From positions 1-34,561 of the forward strand of contig CAJLCS010000015.1 in the NCBI GenBank assembly GCA_905205195.1: a DNA stretch of 34,561 bases. The letters are read 5' to 3'. Below are positions 21,314-29,500 of this stretch, piece after piece (positions within the stretch are counted from its first letter, which is position 1; every line of letters begins with the position of its first letter). The stretch comes from an uncultured Eubacteriales bacterium (GTDB taxonomy: Bacteria > Bacillota > Clostridia > Oscillospirales > Oscillospiraceae). The notes beneath the pieces are model-generated. The model ran no database searches, was not told the DNA's origin, and saw nothing but the letters and a program-made list of their open reading frames with translations. The translations under genes and the position numbers were made by a program.

Positions 21314-22813
21314 ATGACAAACCATCAGATTACCTTCGACCGCGCCCGCTTGCGGGACAAAATCCACGCCTGCTGGATCGGTAAAAACATCGGCGGCACC
21401 ATGGGCACCCCCTACGAGGGCACCCGGGAGCTTCTGGACATTCAGGGCTTTTCCACCGCCCCCGGCAGCGTCCTGCCCAACGACGACCTGGACCTGCAGC
21501 TGGTGTGGCTACGGGCCATGGAAGAAATGGGGCCGGAAAACGTGGACGAAAAGGTGCTGGGCGAATACTGGCTGGATTACATCGGCCCGGCCTGGAACGA
21601 ATACGGGCAGTGCAAGAGCAACCTCCGGGAAGGGCTGTTGCCGCCCCTGGCCGGTCAAGTCTACAACGACCTGTGGAAGCACTCCAACGGCGCATGGATC
21701 CGCACCGAAATCTGGGCCTGCCTGTTCCCCGGCTGCCCGGAGAAAGCCATCCGCTACGCCTTTTACGATGCCTGCGTAGACCACGGCTACAACGAGGGAA
21801 CCTACGCCGCCATCTTCGTGGCCGCGCTGGAAAGCTCAGCCTTCGTCTTCCACGATATCAACCGACTGCTGGATATTGCGCTGTCCAAAATTCCGGCGGA
21901 CTGCCGGGTGGCCAAGGCGGTGCAGCTGGTTCGGGAGGAATATGCCCGGGGCACCGACTGGAAGGAAACCCGGCGCCTTCTGGTGGAGCAGAGCGCCGAT
22001 ATCGGCTGGTTCCAGGCTCCGGCCAACGTGGCCTATGTGGTGCTGGGCCTTCTGTACGGCGGCTGCGACTTCAAAAAGTCCATGATTCTTGCCATTGACT
22101 GCGGCGACGACACCGACTGCACCGGCGCGACCCTCGGCTCCATTCTGGGCATTCTGGGCGGCACCGCCGGACTTCCGGCCGACTGGAGCGCCCACATCGG
22201 TGACGAAATCGTCACCAAGTGCATCCTCAAGGGCCACGGCGACTGGCCCGCCACCAGTCAGGTGCTGACCGACGCCGTCATGGCGCTGCTCCCTGCCACC
22301 ACCCGGGCAACCGCCTACTATGACGCCTTCTACGGCGGCAGCGACTACTCCTACGGCACGCCGAAAAACGAAATCCGGCTGGGCGATGCCGACGATTTCC
22401 GTCAGGCACTGCCGGAGTACTTTGTAGGTGATGCTTTTGTGCGGGAAATGTTCGGACGGTCCCCTTATTCCTTCCATCAGGCCGGCATTTACGCCGACGT
22501 GTGGGTGGAGCTGGACGGTCTGCCGGAAATTACCCCACTGGGTACCGTTACCGGCAGAATTACCGTGAAAAACCTGCGAATGCAGCCCGCCAAGCATTAT
22601 CATCTCCGCTGGCTGCTGCCGGAGGGCTGGTCGGTCAGTTGCAAAGCCAACCTGTCTGCCGACGTGCCCTGGTCCGTTTACCGGGAAAACGCCTCCGCCG
22701 TCTTCACCGTTACCGCCGGGGCCACGGTGGCCCCCAACAACCGTCTGGTGCTGGAGGTCAGCGTTTCCGAGCGTCCCACCTGCGTCTACGTCCCCGTCAT
22801 GCTGCTGGGATAA
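21314..22813 (+). CDS. ADP-ribosylglycohydrolase-family protein
   Basis: This 499-residue protein has a DraG/ARH-like all-alpha domain (about 8-330) followed by a beta-rich C-terminal part (about 390-499). Metal-binding motifs are PNDDLDLQL (about 56-64) and CGDDTDCTGATLGSILGILGG (part, about 263-280). The first family motif, normally with Gly-Asp, reads GKNIGGTMGTPYEG, so that Asp is replaced. ATG 21314 has AAGGAGG 8 bases upstream. Position next to an AraC regulator and an MFS sugar transporter suggests cleavage of an imported N- or O-riboside or other glycoside, not reversal of protein ADP-ribosylation; that is inference. Confidence 0.85.
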   Translation: MTNHQITFDRARLRDKIHACWIGKNIGGTMGTPYEGTRELLDIQGFSTAPGSVLPNDDLDLQLVWLRAMEEMGPENVDEKVLGEYWLDYIGPAWNEYGQCKSNLREGLLPPLAGQVYNDLWKHSNGAWIRTEIWACLFPGCPEKAIRYAFYDACVDHGYNEGTYAAIFVAALESSAFVFHDINRLLDIALSKIPADCRVAKAVQLVREEYARGTDWKETRRLLVEQSADIGWFQAPANVAYVVLGLLYGGCDFKKSMILAIDCGDDTDCTGATLGSILGILGGTAGLPADWSAHIGDEIVTKCILKGHGDWPATSQVLTDAVMALLPATTRATAYYDAFYGGSDYSYGTPKNEIRLGDADDFRQALPEYFVGDAFVREMFGRSPYSFHQAGIYADVWVELDGLPEITPLGTVTGRITVKNLRMQPAKHYHLRWLLPEGWSVSCKANLSADVPWSVYRENASAVFTVTAGATVAPNNRLVLEVSVSERPTCVYVPVMLLG

Positions 22814-22819
22814 TGTCAA

Positions 22820-22863
22820 AAATCGCCGCCGGAGCCGTCAAACCGTGGCTCCGGCGGCGATTT
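22820..22863 (+). terminator. Hairpin after the ADP-ribosylglycohydrolase gene
   Basis: A 17-bp perfect stem (22820-22836 with 22847-22863) has a 10-base loop and starts 6 bases after the stop codon. The T-tail on the plus strand is short (TTT, paired). Confidence 0.75.
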
Positions 22864-22867
22864 ACGC

Positions 22868-22896
22868 TGGACAATCGGCGCCGCTCCCGTTATAAT
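22868..22896 (+). promoter_or_regulatory. Promoter of the MFS-GDPD unit
   Basis: Plus strand: -35 TGGACA (22868-22873), 17-base spacer, -10 TATAAT (22891-22896). It starts 5 bases after the preceding hairpin. Confidence 0.85.
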
Positions 22897-22928
22897 GACA
22901 GTATCCGAACGATTGAAGGAGGCTTCCC

Positions 22929-24248
22929 ATGAAACTCAACACCAAGCGGACCATTCTCATCGGCTTTGCCTTTCTGGCCATCTGTTCCTTCTGGCAGATG
23001 TACGATACGCTGGTTCCGCTGATTCTGACCCGCACCTTCGGCATGAGCGAGACCGTTTCCAGCGTCTTTATGGCCGCAGATAACGTACTGGCCCTATTCC
23101 TGTTGCCGCTGTTCGGCAGTCTGTCCGACCGCTGTCACAGCCGTCTCGGCCGGCGCAAACCTTTTATCCTGTTTGGCACCATCGCCTCTGTTCTGCTCAT
23201 GCTGGGTCTGCCGCTGATTGCCGACAGCTATCACGCCGCCCCCTCCAATTTGAAGCTTGGCTGCTTCGTGGCAGTACTGGCCATACTGCTGGTGTCCATG
23301 GGCACCTACCGCAGCCCCGCCGTGGCGCTGATGCCCGACGTCACCCCCAAGCCCCTCCGCAGCAAGGCCAACGCGGTCATCAATCTGATGGGCGCCATCG
23401 GCGGCGTGCTGTATCTGCTGGTGACGACCTTCCTGTACTCCACCAAGTCCGAAACCTACAAGAGCTATTTCCCCCTGTTTGCCACCGTCGCCGGGATTAT
23501 GGTCACGGCGCTGCTGATTCTCATGCTGTTTGTGGACGAGCCGAAGCTGGCCGCCGAGCAGCGGCGCTACGAGCAGGCCCACCCCGAGGAGGAGCTGGCC
23601 AAGGAAACGGACAAGGGCGAGGTTCTGCCCAAGCCCGTGAAAAAGAGCCTGGCATTTCTGCTGATTTCCATTGCGCTGTGGTTCATCGGCTATAACAGCG
23701 TCACCACCTGGTTTTCCCTGTACGCCGCCACCATGTGGGATATGCCCGAGGGCAAGTCCGCCATGTGCCTGACCATCGCCACCGCCGGCGCCATCATCAG
23801 CTACATCCCCGTGGGCAGCGTGGCCAGCCGGATCGGCCGCCGGAAAACCATTCTGTTCGGCACCGTGCTGCTGTCCGCCAGCTTCCTGGCCGCCTTCCTG
23901 TACACCGTCACCGTGGGCGTTTTCTCCCCGGCGCTGTACATTCTGTTTGTGCTGATCGGCATTGCCTGGGCCGCCATCAACGTCAATTCCCTGCCCATGG
24001 TGGTGGAAATGTGCTCCGGCAGCGAGGTTGGCAAGTTTACCGGGCTGTACTATACCTTCAGTATGTCCGCCCAGATTGCGGCGCCGATTCTCTCCAGCCT
24101 GCTGCTGCGGTATGTGGATTACCGGGCGCTGTTCCCCTTCGCGGCGGTGTTTGTGGCCGGTTCCTGCGCCACCATGCTCTCTGTCCGCCACGGCGACAAC
24201 CGGGTGGAAGCCAAAAAGGGACTGGAAGCCTTTGACGTAGACGATTAA
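22929..24248 (+). CDS. MFS sugar transporter (SUC/GPH-like)
   Basis: This 439-residue protein has twelve predicted membrane segments. The loop after the second segment reads SDRCHSRLGRRKPFILFG, the pattern of sucrose/glycoside-cation symporters. The central cytoplasmic loop (about 200-240) is charged (EEELAKETDKGE), and the matching half-repeat loop is SRIGRRKTILFG. ATG 22929 has AAGGAGG 8 bases upstream. It has its own strong promoter and is followed 17 bases on by a GDPD gene. It most likely imports a glycoside or small sugar in symport with a cation, perhaps the substrate of the neighbouring hydrolase. Confidence 0.87.
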   Translation: MKLNTKRTILIGFAFLAICSFWQMYDTLVPLILTRTFGMSETVSSVFMAADNVLALFLLPLFGSLSDRCHSRLGRRKPFILFGTIASVLLMLGLPLIADSYHAAPSNLKLGCFVAVLAILLVSMGTYRSPAVALMPDVTPKPLRSKANAVINLMGAIGGVLYLLVTTFLYSTKSETYKSYFPLFATVAGIMVTALLILMLFVDEPKLAAEQRRYEQAHPEEELAKETDKGEVLPKPVKKSLAFLLISIALWFIGYNSVTTWFSLYAATMWDMPEGKSAMCLTIATAGAIISYIPVGSVASRIGRRKTILFGTVLLSASFLAAFLYTVTVGVFSPALYILFVLIGIAWAAINVNSLPMVVEMCSGSEVGKFTGLYYTFSMSAQIAAPILSSLLLRYVDYRALFPFAAVFVAGSCATMLSVRHGDNRVEAKKGLEAFDVDD

Positions 24249-24265
24249 AGAAAAGAGACTGCTCC

Positions 24266-25069
24266 ATGATTGTTCTGATTGTACTGGTTGTTCTGGCCCT
24301 TCTGTTTCTCCTGAGCCTGCGGGGCCGGACCGGCCACCCCGGCCTGAAGGCGCTGCATGGCTGGGCCTATGCCCACCGGGGTCTGCACGACGAAGTCCGG
24401 CCGGAAAACAGCATGGCCGCCTTCCGGGCGGCGCTGGAGGCCGGCTACGGCATTGAGCTGGACCTTCACCTGCTGAAGGACGGCAATCTGGCCGTGATGC
24501 ACGATTCGGATCTGATCCGCACCACCGGAAAGCCCGGCCGGATTGAGGATCTGACCACCGAGAATCTGAAGAACTACCCCCTCGGCGGCACGACGGAGAC
24601 CATTCCCACCTTCCGGGAGGTACTGACGCTGTTCGGCGGAAAAGCCCCCATGATTATCGAGCTGAAAACCGCCCACAGCAACGGCAGCGCCCTGTGTGAA
24701 GCCGTCTGCCGGATGCTGGACGACTACCGCGGCCCTTACTGCCTGGAATCCTTCGACCCCCGGTGCCTGCTGTGGCTCCGGCGCCACCGGCCGGACATCA
24801 TCCGGGGCCAGCTGTCCGAGAATTTTATCGCCCACCCCGCCAGGGCCCCGCTAATCACCCAGTGGCTGATTACCACCAGCGCTGCCAACCTGCTCACCCG
24901 GCCGGATTTCCTCGCTTACAAGTTTGAGGACCGCAGCCGGCTGAGCCTGCACATCTGCCGCCGCTGGTGGCACCTGCAGGGCGTCAGCTGGACCATCCGC
25001 CGGAAGGAGGATTACGACCAGGCCGTCCGGGAGGGCTGGCTGCCCATTTTTGAAAACTTCAACCCCTGA
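24266..25069 (+). CDS. Glycerophosphodiester phosphodiesterase, membrane anchored
   Basis: This 267-residue protein has an N-terminal membrane anchor (about 2-18) followed by a complete GDPD TIM barrel. It carries AHRGLHDEVRPENS (His 37, Arg 38, Glu 47), GIELDLHLLKDG (Glu 64, Asp 66) and VMHD (His 79), then IIELK and CLESFDPRCLLWLRR. The catalytic histidines and the metal ligands are all present. It hydrolyses glycerophosphodiesters to an alcohol and glycerol-3-phosphate. The ribosome binding site is weak (AAAGAGAC). It probably shares the transporter's transcript; a functional link is not obvious. Confidence 0.92.
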   Translation: MIVLIVLVVLALLFLLSLRGRTGHPGLKALHGWAYAHRGLHDEVRPENSMAAFRAALEAGYGIELDLHLLKDGNLAVMHDSDLIRTTGKPGRIEDLTTENLKNYPLGGTTETIPTFREVLTLFGGKAPMIIELKTAHSNGSALCEAVCRMLDDYRGPYCLESFDPRCLLWLRRHRPDIIRGQLSENFIAHPARAPLITQWLITTSAANLLTRPDFLAYKFEDRSRLSLHICRRWWHLQGVSWTIRRKEDYDQAVREGWLPIFENFNP

Positions 25070-25078
25070 ATTCACCGC

Positions 25079-25114
25079 AAAAAGCAGCTCCGGAGGTTCC
25101 GGAGCTGCTTTTTT
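25079..25114. terminator. Bidirectional terminator between convergent GDPD and MFS genes
   Basis: A 16-bp perfect stem (25079-25094 with 25098-25113) has a 3-base loop, A5 on the left and T6 on the right. It works in both directions. Confidence 0.93.
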
Positions 25115-25120
25115 CATTCA

Positions 25121-26398
25121 TCAGGCTGCTGCTTTCTTTTTGCCGGGAAACGCAAGGCTCAGAAAGACGATCAGCACGCCGCACAGCACGGCGGCGGCCG
25201 CCGAGGTCACCTGCTGGGCATACACCGTGTGGCCGAACAGGCGGCTTCCCCCCGCCTGCATGGCCGCCACAAACCGGCTGGCCGCCAGCGTGGCGAGAAA
25301 ACCGCAGATACCGGACACGGACTGGCAGAAGGCCAGCGCATCGGACCGCATGGCGGCAGACGCATAATCGAAAACCAGATTGATCATGGCGCTGCTGATG
25401 CCGCCCATGGCAATGCCGTTAAGGATGTAATAGCCGAGGAAGCAAAGCAGTCCCGTCGCCGGGGTCGCCAGCGCGGCGCACAGGAACGACAGCAGCGCCG
25501 CCGTCAGGCACAGCCGCATCATGGCGGAAAAGGAGAACCGGTCCGCAAAGCTGCCCAGTGGCTCGGACACAATCATCCGGCTCAGGCTGCCCACCGACAC
25601 CAGAATGGCCACCGTCTTCTGGGACAGGGCCAGCTCCCGGAGCTGGAAGGTGCCGTAAAACGGCGTGGCGCAGTAGCAGGCCAGATTCCAGATTGCAAAC
25701 ACCGCCGCCGCCATCACGATTTTCTTCTGCCCGGCCACGGCGGCAAAACTGCGGAAGAAATTCTTCCGCACCGGGTCCGCTTCCGTCGGGATCGGCTCCA
25801 CGCAGATGGCCAGCATCAGCGTATGCAGCGCGGAAAGAGCCAGAATCACCAGCGCACAGATCAGAAACGCGTCCTGTATCCGTCCCGCCGCCTTATACCG
25901 GTCCACCACCAGGCCCATGGCGTTGGTAAAGCCGATGCCCGTCAGCAGCGACACCATTTCCTTCACGGCGGTAAAGCGTCCCCGCCGCCCGTCCTCCACC
26001 AGCGACATCAGCCAGCCGATTTTCTTCGGATGGGCCGTATAATACAGCAGGTAGGCCAGCAGAATCAGCACCACAAAGGCCCCCCTGCGGACGGCATCCG
26101 GCAGCGGCGTCAGCGGAATGGCATACAGCAGCAGAAACAGCAGCTGATTGGCAATGCTCATGCCGATGACAAAGCCCTTGACCCGCCGCCGCTGCAGCAG
26201 CATGGAGGCCAGCTGGAACAGGCAGCCCATAGAAATCAGCGAGGAAATAATGCCGGTCTGGCTGTCGGTGAAGCCCAGACTCATGGTCACCTGGGCTAGA
26301 AAGGTTCCCTGAACCAGAATGGCAATGAAATATTCCAGCGCCGCCTCGGCAATATAAGCGCCGCGGCTGCGGCGAAGCGCCCGCTTCTCTGCGGTCAT
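25121..26398 (-). CDS. MFS transporter
   Basis: This 425-residue protein has ten to twelve membrane segments and the general MFS pattern, including HPKKIGWLMSLVEDGRRGRF in the central loop and SFADRFSFSAMMR in the second half. ATG 26398 is preferred because AAGGGGAG lies 9 bases upstream; ATG 26407 sits directly on that site. It is divergent from a LacI-family regulator, with a consensus promoter and an operator-like palindrome between, so regulation by that protein is likely. The cargo is unknown; a sugar or glycoside is the natural guess from context. Confidence 0.85.
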   Translation of the reverse strand: MTAEKRALRRSRGAYIAEAALEYFIAILVQGTFLAQVTMSLGFTDSQTGIISSLISMGCLFQLASMLLQRRRVKGFVIGMSIANQLLFLLLYAIPLTPLPDAVRRGAFVVLILLAYLLYYTAHPKKIGWLMSLVEDGRRGRFTAVKEMVSLLTGIGFTNAMGLVVDRYKAAGRIQDAFLICALVILALSALHTLMLAICVEPIPTEADPVRKNFFRSFAAVAGQKKIVMAAAVFAIWNLACYCATPFYGTFQLRELALSQKTVAILVSVGSLSRMIVSEPLGSFADRFSFSAMMRLCLTAALLSFLCAALATPATGLLCFLGYYILNGIAMGGISSAMINLVFDYASAAMRSDALAFCQSVSGICGFLATLAASRFVAAMQAGGSRLFGHTVYAQQVTSAAAAVLCGVLIVFLSLAFPGKKKAAA

Positions 26399-26433
26399 CT
26401 CCCTCATCTCCCCTTCGGTACTTCAATGGGGGT

Positions 26434-26462
26434 ATTCTATCACAGCTTTTCGGGGTTGTCAA
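26434..26462 (-). promoter_or_regulatory. Promoter of the divergent MFS gene
   Basis: Minus strand: -35 TTGACA (26462-26457), 17-base spacer, -10 TAGAAT (26439-26434). Confidence 0.85.
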
Positions 26463-26474
26463 CGAAATCAGAAA

Positions 26475-26487
26475 CGAAACTATTTCG
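26475..26487. promoter_or_regulatory. Operator-like palindrome between MFS and LacI genes
   Basis: CGAAA-CTA-TTTCG (26475-26487) is a 5-bp-arm palindrome, extended by AA on one side and GTT on the other. It lies just upstream of both divergent -35 elements. A second, wider pairing of CGAAAT (26463-26468) with ATTTCG (26482-26487) is also possible. Confidence 0.5.
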
Positions 26488-26489
26488 AG

Positions 26490-26518
26490 TTGCCTTTTTC
26501 CGCCGCCTGTGTTATACT
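26490..26518 (+). promoter_or_regulatory. Promoter of the LacI-family regulator
   Basis: Plus strand: -35 TTGCCT (26490-26495), 17-base spacer, -10 TATACT (26513-26518). Confidence 0.75.
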
Positions 26519-26540
26519 GAAGCAAAAGGAGGAATGGCTC

Positions 26541-27503
26541 ATGAATTTGCGGGAGCTTGCCCGTCTGGCCGGTGTGTCGGTGTCCACCGTCTCCAAGGCC
26601 TTTCACAACGCCGACGATGTCAGCGAAAAGACGAAAACCTACATTTTCGACATTGCCAAGCAATACGGCTGCTTTGAAAAATATCATCTGGACCGGTTCG
26701 GCAAACGGATTTTCGCCGTGATCTGTCCCGAGCTGCGGAGCTACTACTATGCCGACGCCGTGGACCGGCTTCAGCAGGTCATCGAGGCGGACGGCGGTCT
26801 GGTGCTGATCTCCACCGACGGCTTCAACCGCAAAAAGCAGGCGGAGCTTGTGGAATACTACGCCGCCTATCTCCATGTGGACGGCATTTTCGTCTACGGC
26901 TATTCCGGCACCGCCGCCACGGAAACGCCGATCATTTCCATCAGCGGCGGCTCTGCGTCGGTGGATTCGGTGGTCAGCGACCTGAGCGAGCCAATGCAGC
27001 AGGCGGTGGCCCATTTGCAATCGCTGAACCATACGCGCATTGCCTTCATCGGCGACCGGCTGACCCAAAGCAAAGCCGCCCTGTTTCAGGCCGCCATGGA
27101 CGCGTCGTCGCTGCCGGTGCCGGAAACCTATCTGGTGGAAAGCGCGGACCGGTTCGAGCGGGCCGGTGAGGACGGCATGACCCGGCTGCTGGCGCTGCCC
27201 ACGCCGCCCACCGCCGTCATCTGCGCCTACGACTATATCGCCTGCGGTGCCATTTCCCACCTGACCCGCAGCGGCCTGCGGGTGCCGGAGGATGTGTCCG
27301 TCATCGGCATGGACAACATCAACGCCTCCCAGCACATGGACCCGGCGCTGACCTCCATCGACAGCGGATGGGAGCAGGTCAACCGGATCGCGTGGGACCT
27401 GATGAAGAAAAAGCTGGAGGATCCCTCCTACCGGCTCCGGCAGAAAATCATGCTCACCGGACAGCTGATCCTCCGGGAGACAACGGCAAAGGCCAAAGCA
27501 TAA
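26541..27503 (+). CDS. LacI-family transcriptional regulator
   Basis: This 320-residue protein has an N-terminal LacI helix-turn-helix (MNLRELARLAGVSVSTVSKAF in part, residues 1-21, with DVSEKTKTYIFDIAKQYG after it) and a periplasmic-binding-protein-like sensor domain (about 60-315: IAFIGD, VICAYDYIACGAI, VSVIGMDNINAS). ATG 26541 has AAAGGAGG 8 bases upstream. The usual hinge-helix leucine region is not typical. It probably controls itself and the divergent MFS gene through the palindrome at 26475-26487. It also lies next to the convergent isomerase/oxidoreductase operon. Confidence 0.93.
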   Translation: MNLRELARLAGVSVSTVSKAFHNADDVSEKTKTYIFDIAKQYGCFEKYHLDRFGKRIFAVICPELRSYYYADAVDRLQQVIEADGGLVLISTDGFNRKKQAELVEYYAAYLHVDGIFVYGYSGTAATETPIISISGGSASVDSVVSDLSEPMQQAVAHLQSLNHTRIAFIGDRLTQSKAALFQAAMDASSLPVPETYLVESADRFERAGEDGMTRLLALPTPPTAVICAYDYIACGAISHLTRSGLRVPEDVSVIGMDNINASQHMDPALTSIDSGWEQVNRIAWDLMKKKLEDPSYRLRQKIMLTGQLILRETTAKAKA

Positions 27504-27507
27504 CATT

Positions 27508-27547
27508 GCCCGGCGTTTCGGAATCGAACCGCCGGGCCGTTGTTTTA
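27508..27547 (+). terminator. Terminator of the LacI-family gene
   Basis: GCCCGGCG (27508-27515) pairs with CGCCGGGC (27530-27537), followed by CGTTGTTTTATT. It overlaps the end of the convergent isomerase gene. Confidence 0.75.
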
Positions 27548-28417
27548 TTCCGCTTCCAACTCCGCCAGAATCTTCCGGAGGTTCTTCAGGCCCCGGGCAA
27601 TGCCCGTCAGGCAGTCCTCCGCGCCTTCAAACTCAATGGAGACGTAGCCGTCGTAGCCCGCCCGCTTGAGAATCCGCAGGCACTTCTTCACCGGCACGTC
27701 GCCTTCGCCCACCACGGTGCCGCAGAAGTAATTGCAGCCCCGGGTGGGATAGCAGCAGGCCCCGGTGGGTTCGCTGCGGACCAGCATATCCTTGGCATGG
27801 ACATGGACGGCATAGGGCGCCACCCGGGAAACGGCCTTGGCCGGGTCCTCATCCACGCAGACAAAGTTGCCCATATCCACCAGCAGGCCGTAGTTGTCGT
27901 GATGCACGGCGTTGAACAGCCGCTCCACTCGGTCGCTGTCCTGGGCGATATAGCCGTGGTTTTCCGAGCAGGTCCGGATGCCCAACTTCTGGGCGTATTC
28001 CGTCACCGCCCGGGCGTTTTTCGCCAGCGTGGGCAGCATCAGATCAAAGCTGCGGGCATCGCCGGTTTTGCCCAGCGCATAGCACACATCGTGGCGCATC
28101 ACCTTGGCCCCCAGAATAGCCGCCACCTCCAGCTGGCCCTCCAGCCGCCGGATCTCCGCCTGATTCTTCTCCTCGGATTCCTGATACAGGCAGGCGCCGA
28201 TGGTATAGGCGTTGATGGGCAGGTTCAGCCGGTCCGCCTCGGCCCGGATCTGCCGGGCGTAGTCCTTCTGAGCCTCCAGGTCCGGCGCACCGGCCAGATC
28301 AGTGAACTCGATGGCGTCAAAGCCCATTTCCTTGGCCTTGGCCACGCAGTCCAGCTGGGTCATTTTCCCGGCGCCGATGTGCTGCTGGAACGAATAAGAG
28401 CTGATCGAAATCTTCAT
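27545..28417 (-). CDS. Sugar phosphate isomerase/epimerase-like TIM-barrel protein
   Basis: This 290-residue protein of the xylose isomerase-like/AP endonuclease 2 fold begins with the typical MKISISSYSF. Metal-ligand positions are visible: SENHG (about 152-156), LVDMGNF (about 187), HVHAKD (about 210) and SIEFEG near residue 263. It has a Cys-rich insert near 228-240 (ACCYPTRGCNYFCG). ATG 28417 has AAGGAGA upstream. It is the last gene of a three-gene operon with a Gfo/Idh/MocA oxidoreductase and a second isomerase-like protein. It could isomerise, epimerise or beta-eliminate a keto-sugar; the reaction is not known. Confidence 0.88.
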   Translation of the reverse strand: MKISISSYSFQQHIGAGKMTQLDCVAKAKEMGFDAIEFTDLAGAPDLEAQKDYARQIRAEADRLNLPINAYTIGACLYQESEEKNQAEIRRLEGQLEVAAILGAKVMRHDVCYALGKTGDARSFDLMLPTLAKNARAVTEYAQKLGIRTCSENHGYIAQDSDRVERLFNAVHHDNYGLLVDMGNFVCVDEDPAKAVSRVAPYAVHVHAKDMLVRSEPTGACCYPTRGCNYFCGTVVGEGDVPVKKCLRILKRAGYDGYVSIEFEGAEDCLTGIARGLKNLRKILAELEAE

Positions 28418-28428
28418 GGCGCTTCTCC

Positions 28429-29487
28429 TTACAGAATCACTTCGTGGCCCGTTCTGGCGGACTCGTAAATGGCGTCCAGAATCTTCATGACCACGATGCC
28501 GTCCTCGGCCTTGGCCCGGCAGGGGGTGCCGTTCTTCACGCAGTCCACAAAGTGGGCCATTTCCGCCACGAACATATCCTGGGATTCCTTATAATTCTCG
28601 GTTTTCACGTCGATGTCGGCCAGGAAGTTATTATACTCGCCGTAAATCTTCACGCCCTTGCTCAGGTCCATGCCGCCCTTGGTGCCAAACAGCTGCCGCT
28701 TGGCAATGTCCTCGCCGTTGAGGTCGTAGGAGGTTTCCAGATAGGTCACCGCGCCGTTATCATAGCGGATCAGGGCCGTGGCAAAGTCCTCCACGGTGCA
28801 CACGTCGGTTTCGGAGGCATCTTCCGGCTTCCAGCCCTCGCCGTTGTGCAGGTAAGGACGGTTGCCCAGCCGGTCGGAGGCCGCCGCATACACGCTGACC
28901 GGCTTGGGGCTGCCCATCAGGTACCGGGTCAGGTCGATGACATGGACGCCCAGATCGATGATGGGGCCGCCGCCGGAGCGGGCCTTGTCGGCAAACCAGC
29001 CGCCGGGATTGCCGTGACGACGGACATACTGGGCCTTGGAGTAGTACACGTCGCCCAAAAAGCCCTTCTGAATGAAGTCCATGGCAATCCGGGCATCGTC
29101 GGAAAACCGCAGCACAAAGCCGATCATCAGCAGCTTGCCGTTCTTCTCCGCCGCGGCCTGCATTTCCTCCGCCTCCTTGGCGGAGTAGGCCATGGGCTTC
29201 TCGCACAGCACGTTGTGACCGGCGTTCAGGGCCTTGATGGAGCAGGAGGCGTGGTTGCAGTTCCAGACGCACACGTCCACGGCGTCCAGCTCCGGCAGCT
29301 CAGCCAGCATCACGTCCTCGTCGGTGTAGCGGCGGGTAATACCGAACTTGTCGGCGGTCTTGTTGAGCCGCTCCTCATTGATATCGCAGATGGCGTAAAT
29401 CTCCGCGTCCGGCACCTGCCGGTAGCTTTCCAGATGGGAGTTGGCAATGTTGCCCGCGCCGACCAGCGCAATTTTTACCTTTTCCAT
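28429..29487 (-). CDS. Gfo/Idh/MocA-family oxidoreductase
   Basis: This 352-residue NAD(P)-dependent sugar oxidoreductase has GAGNIANSH (about 11-19) for the dinucleotide, CEKPMAYSAKEAEEM (about 96) with the conserved Lys-Pro, and GGGPIIDLGVHVIDLTRYL (about 172-190) holding the catalytic Asp and His pair. Family members oxidise sugars, inositols or the C3 position of glycosides. ATG 29487 has AAGGAGG upstream. It is flanked by two TIM-barrel isomerase-like genes, 11 and 13 bases away, so the three form one operon and probably one pathway. Confidence 0.93.
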   Translation of the reverse strand: MEKVKIALVGAGNIANSHLESYRQVPDAEIYAICDINEERLNKTADKFGITRRYTDEDVMLAELPELDAVDVCVWNCNHASCSIKALNAGHNVLCEKPMAYSAKEAEEMQAAAEKNGKLLMIGFVLRFSDDARIAMDFIQKGFLGDVYYSKAQYVRRHGNPGGWFADKARSGGGPIIDLGVHVIDLTRYLMGSPKPVSVYAAASDRLGNRPYLHNGEGWKPEDASETDVCTVEDFATALIRYDNGAVTYLETSYDLNGEDIAKRQLFGTKGGMDLSKGVKIYGEYNNFLADIDVKTENYKESQDMFVAEMAHFVDCVKNGTPCRAKAEDGIVVMKILDAIYESARTGHEVIL

Positions 29488-29500
29488 AAAAATAACCTCC

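Noticed and set aside
25893..27506. Long minus-strand open frame across the LacI gene and the MFS start
   Set aside because: It runs through two promoters and is antisense to a well-supported LacI regulator.
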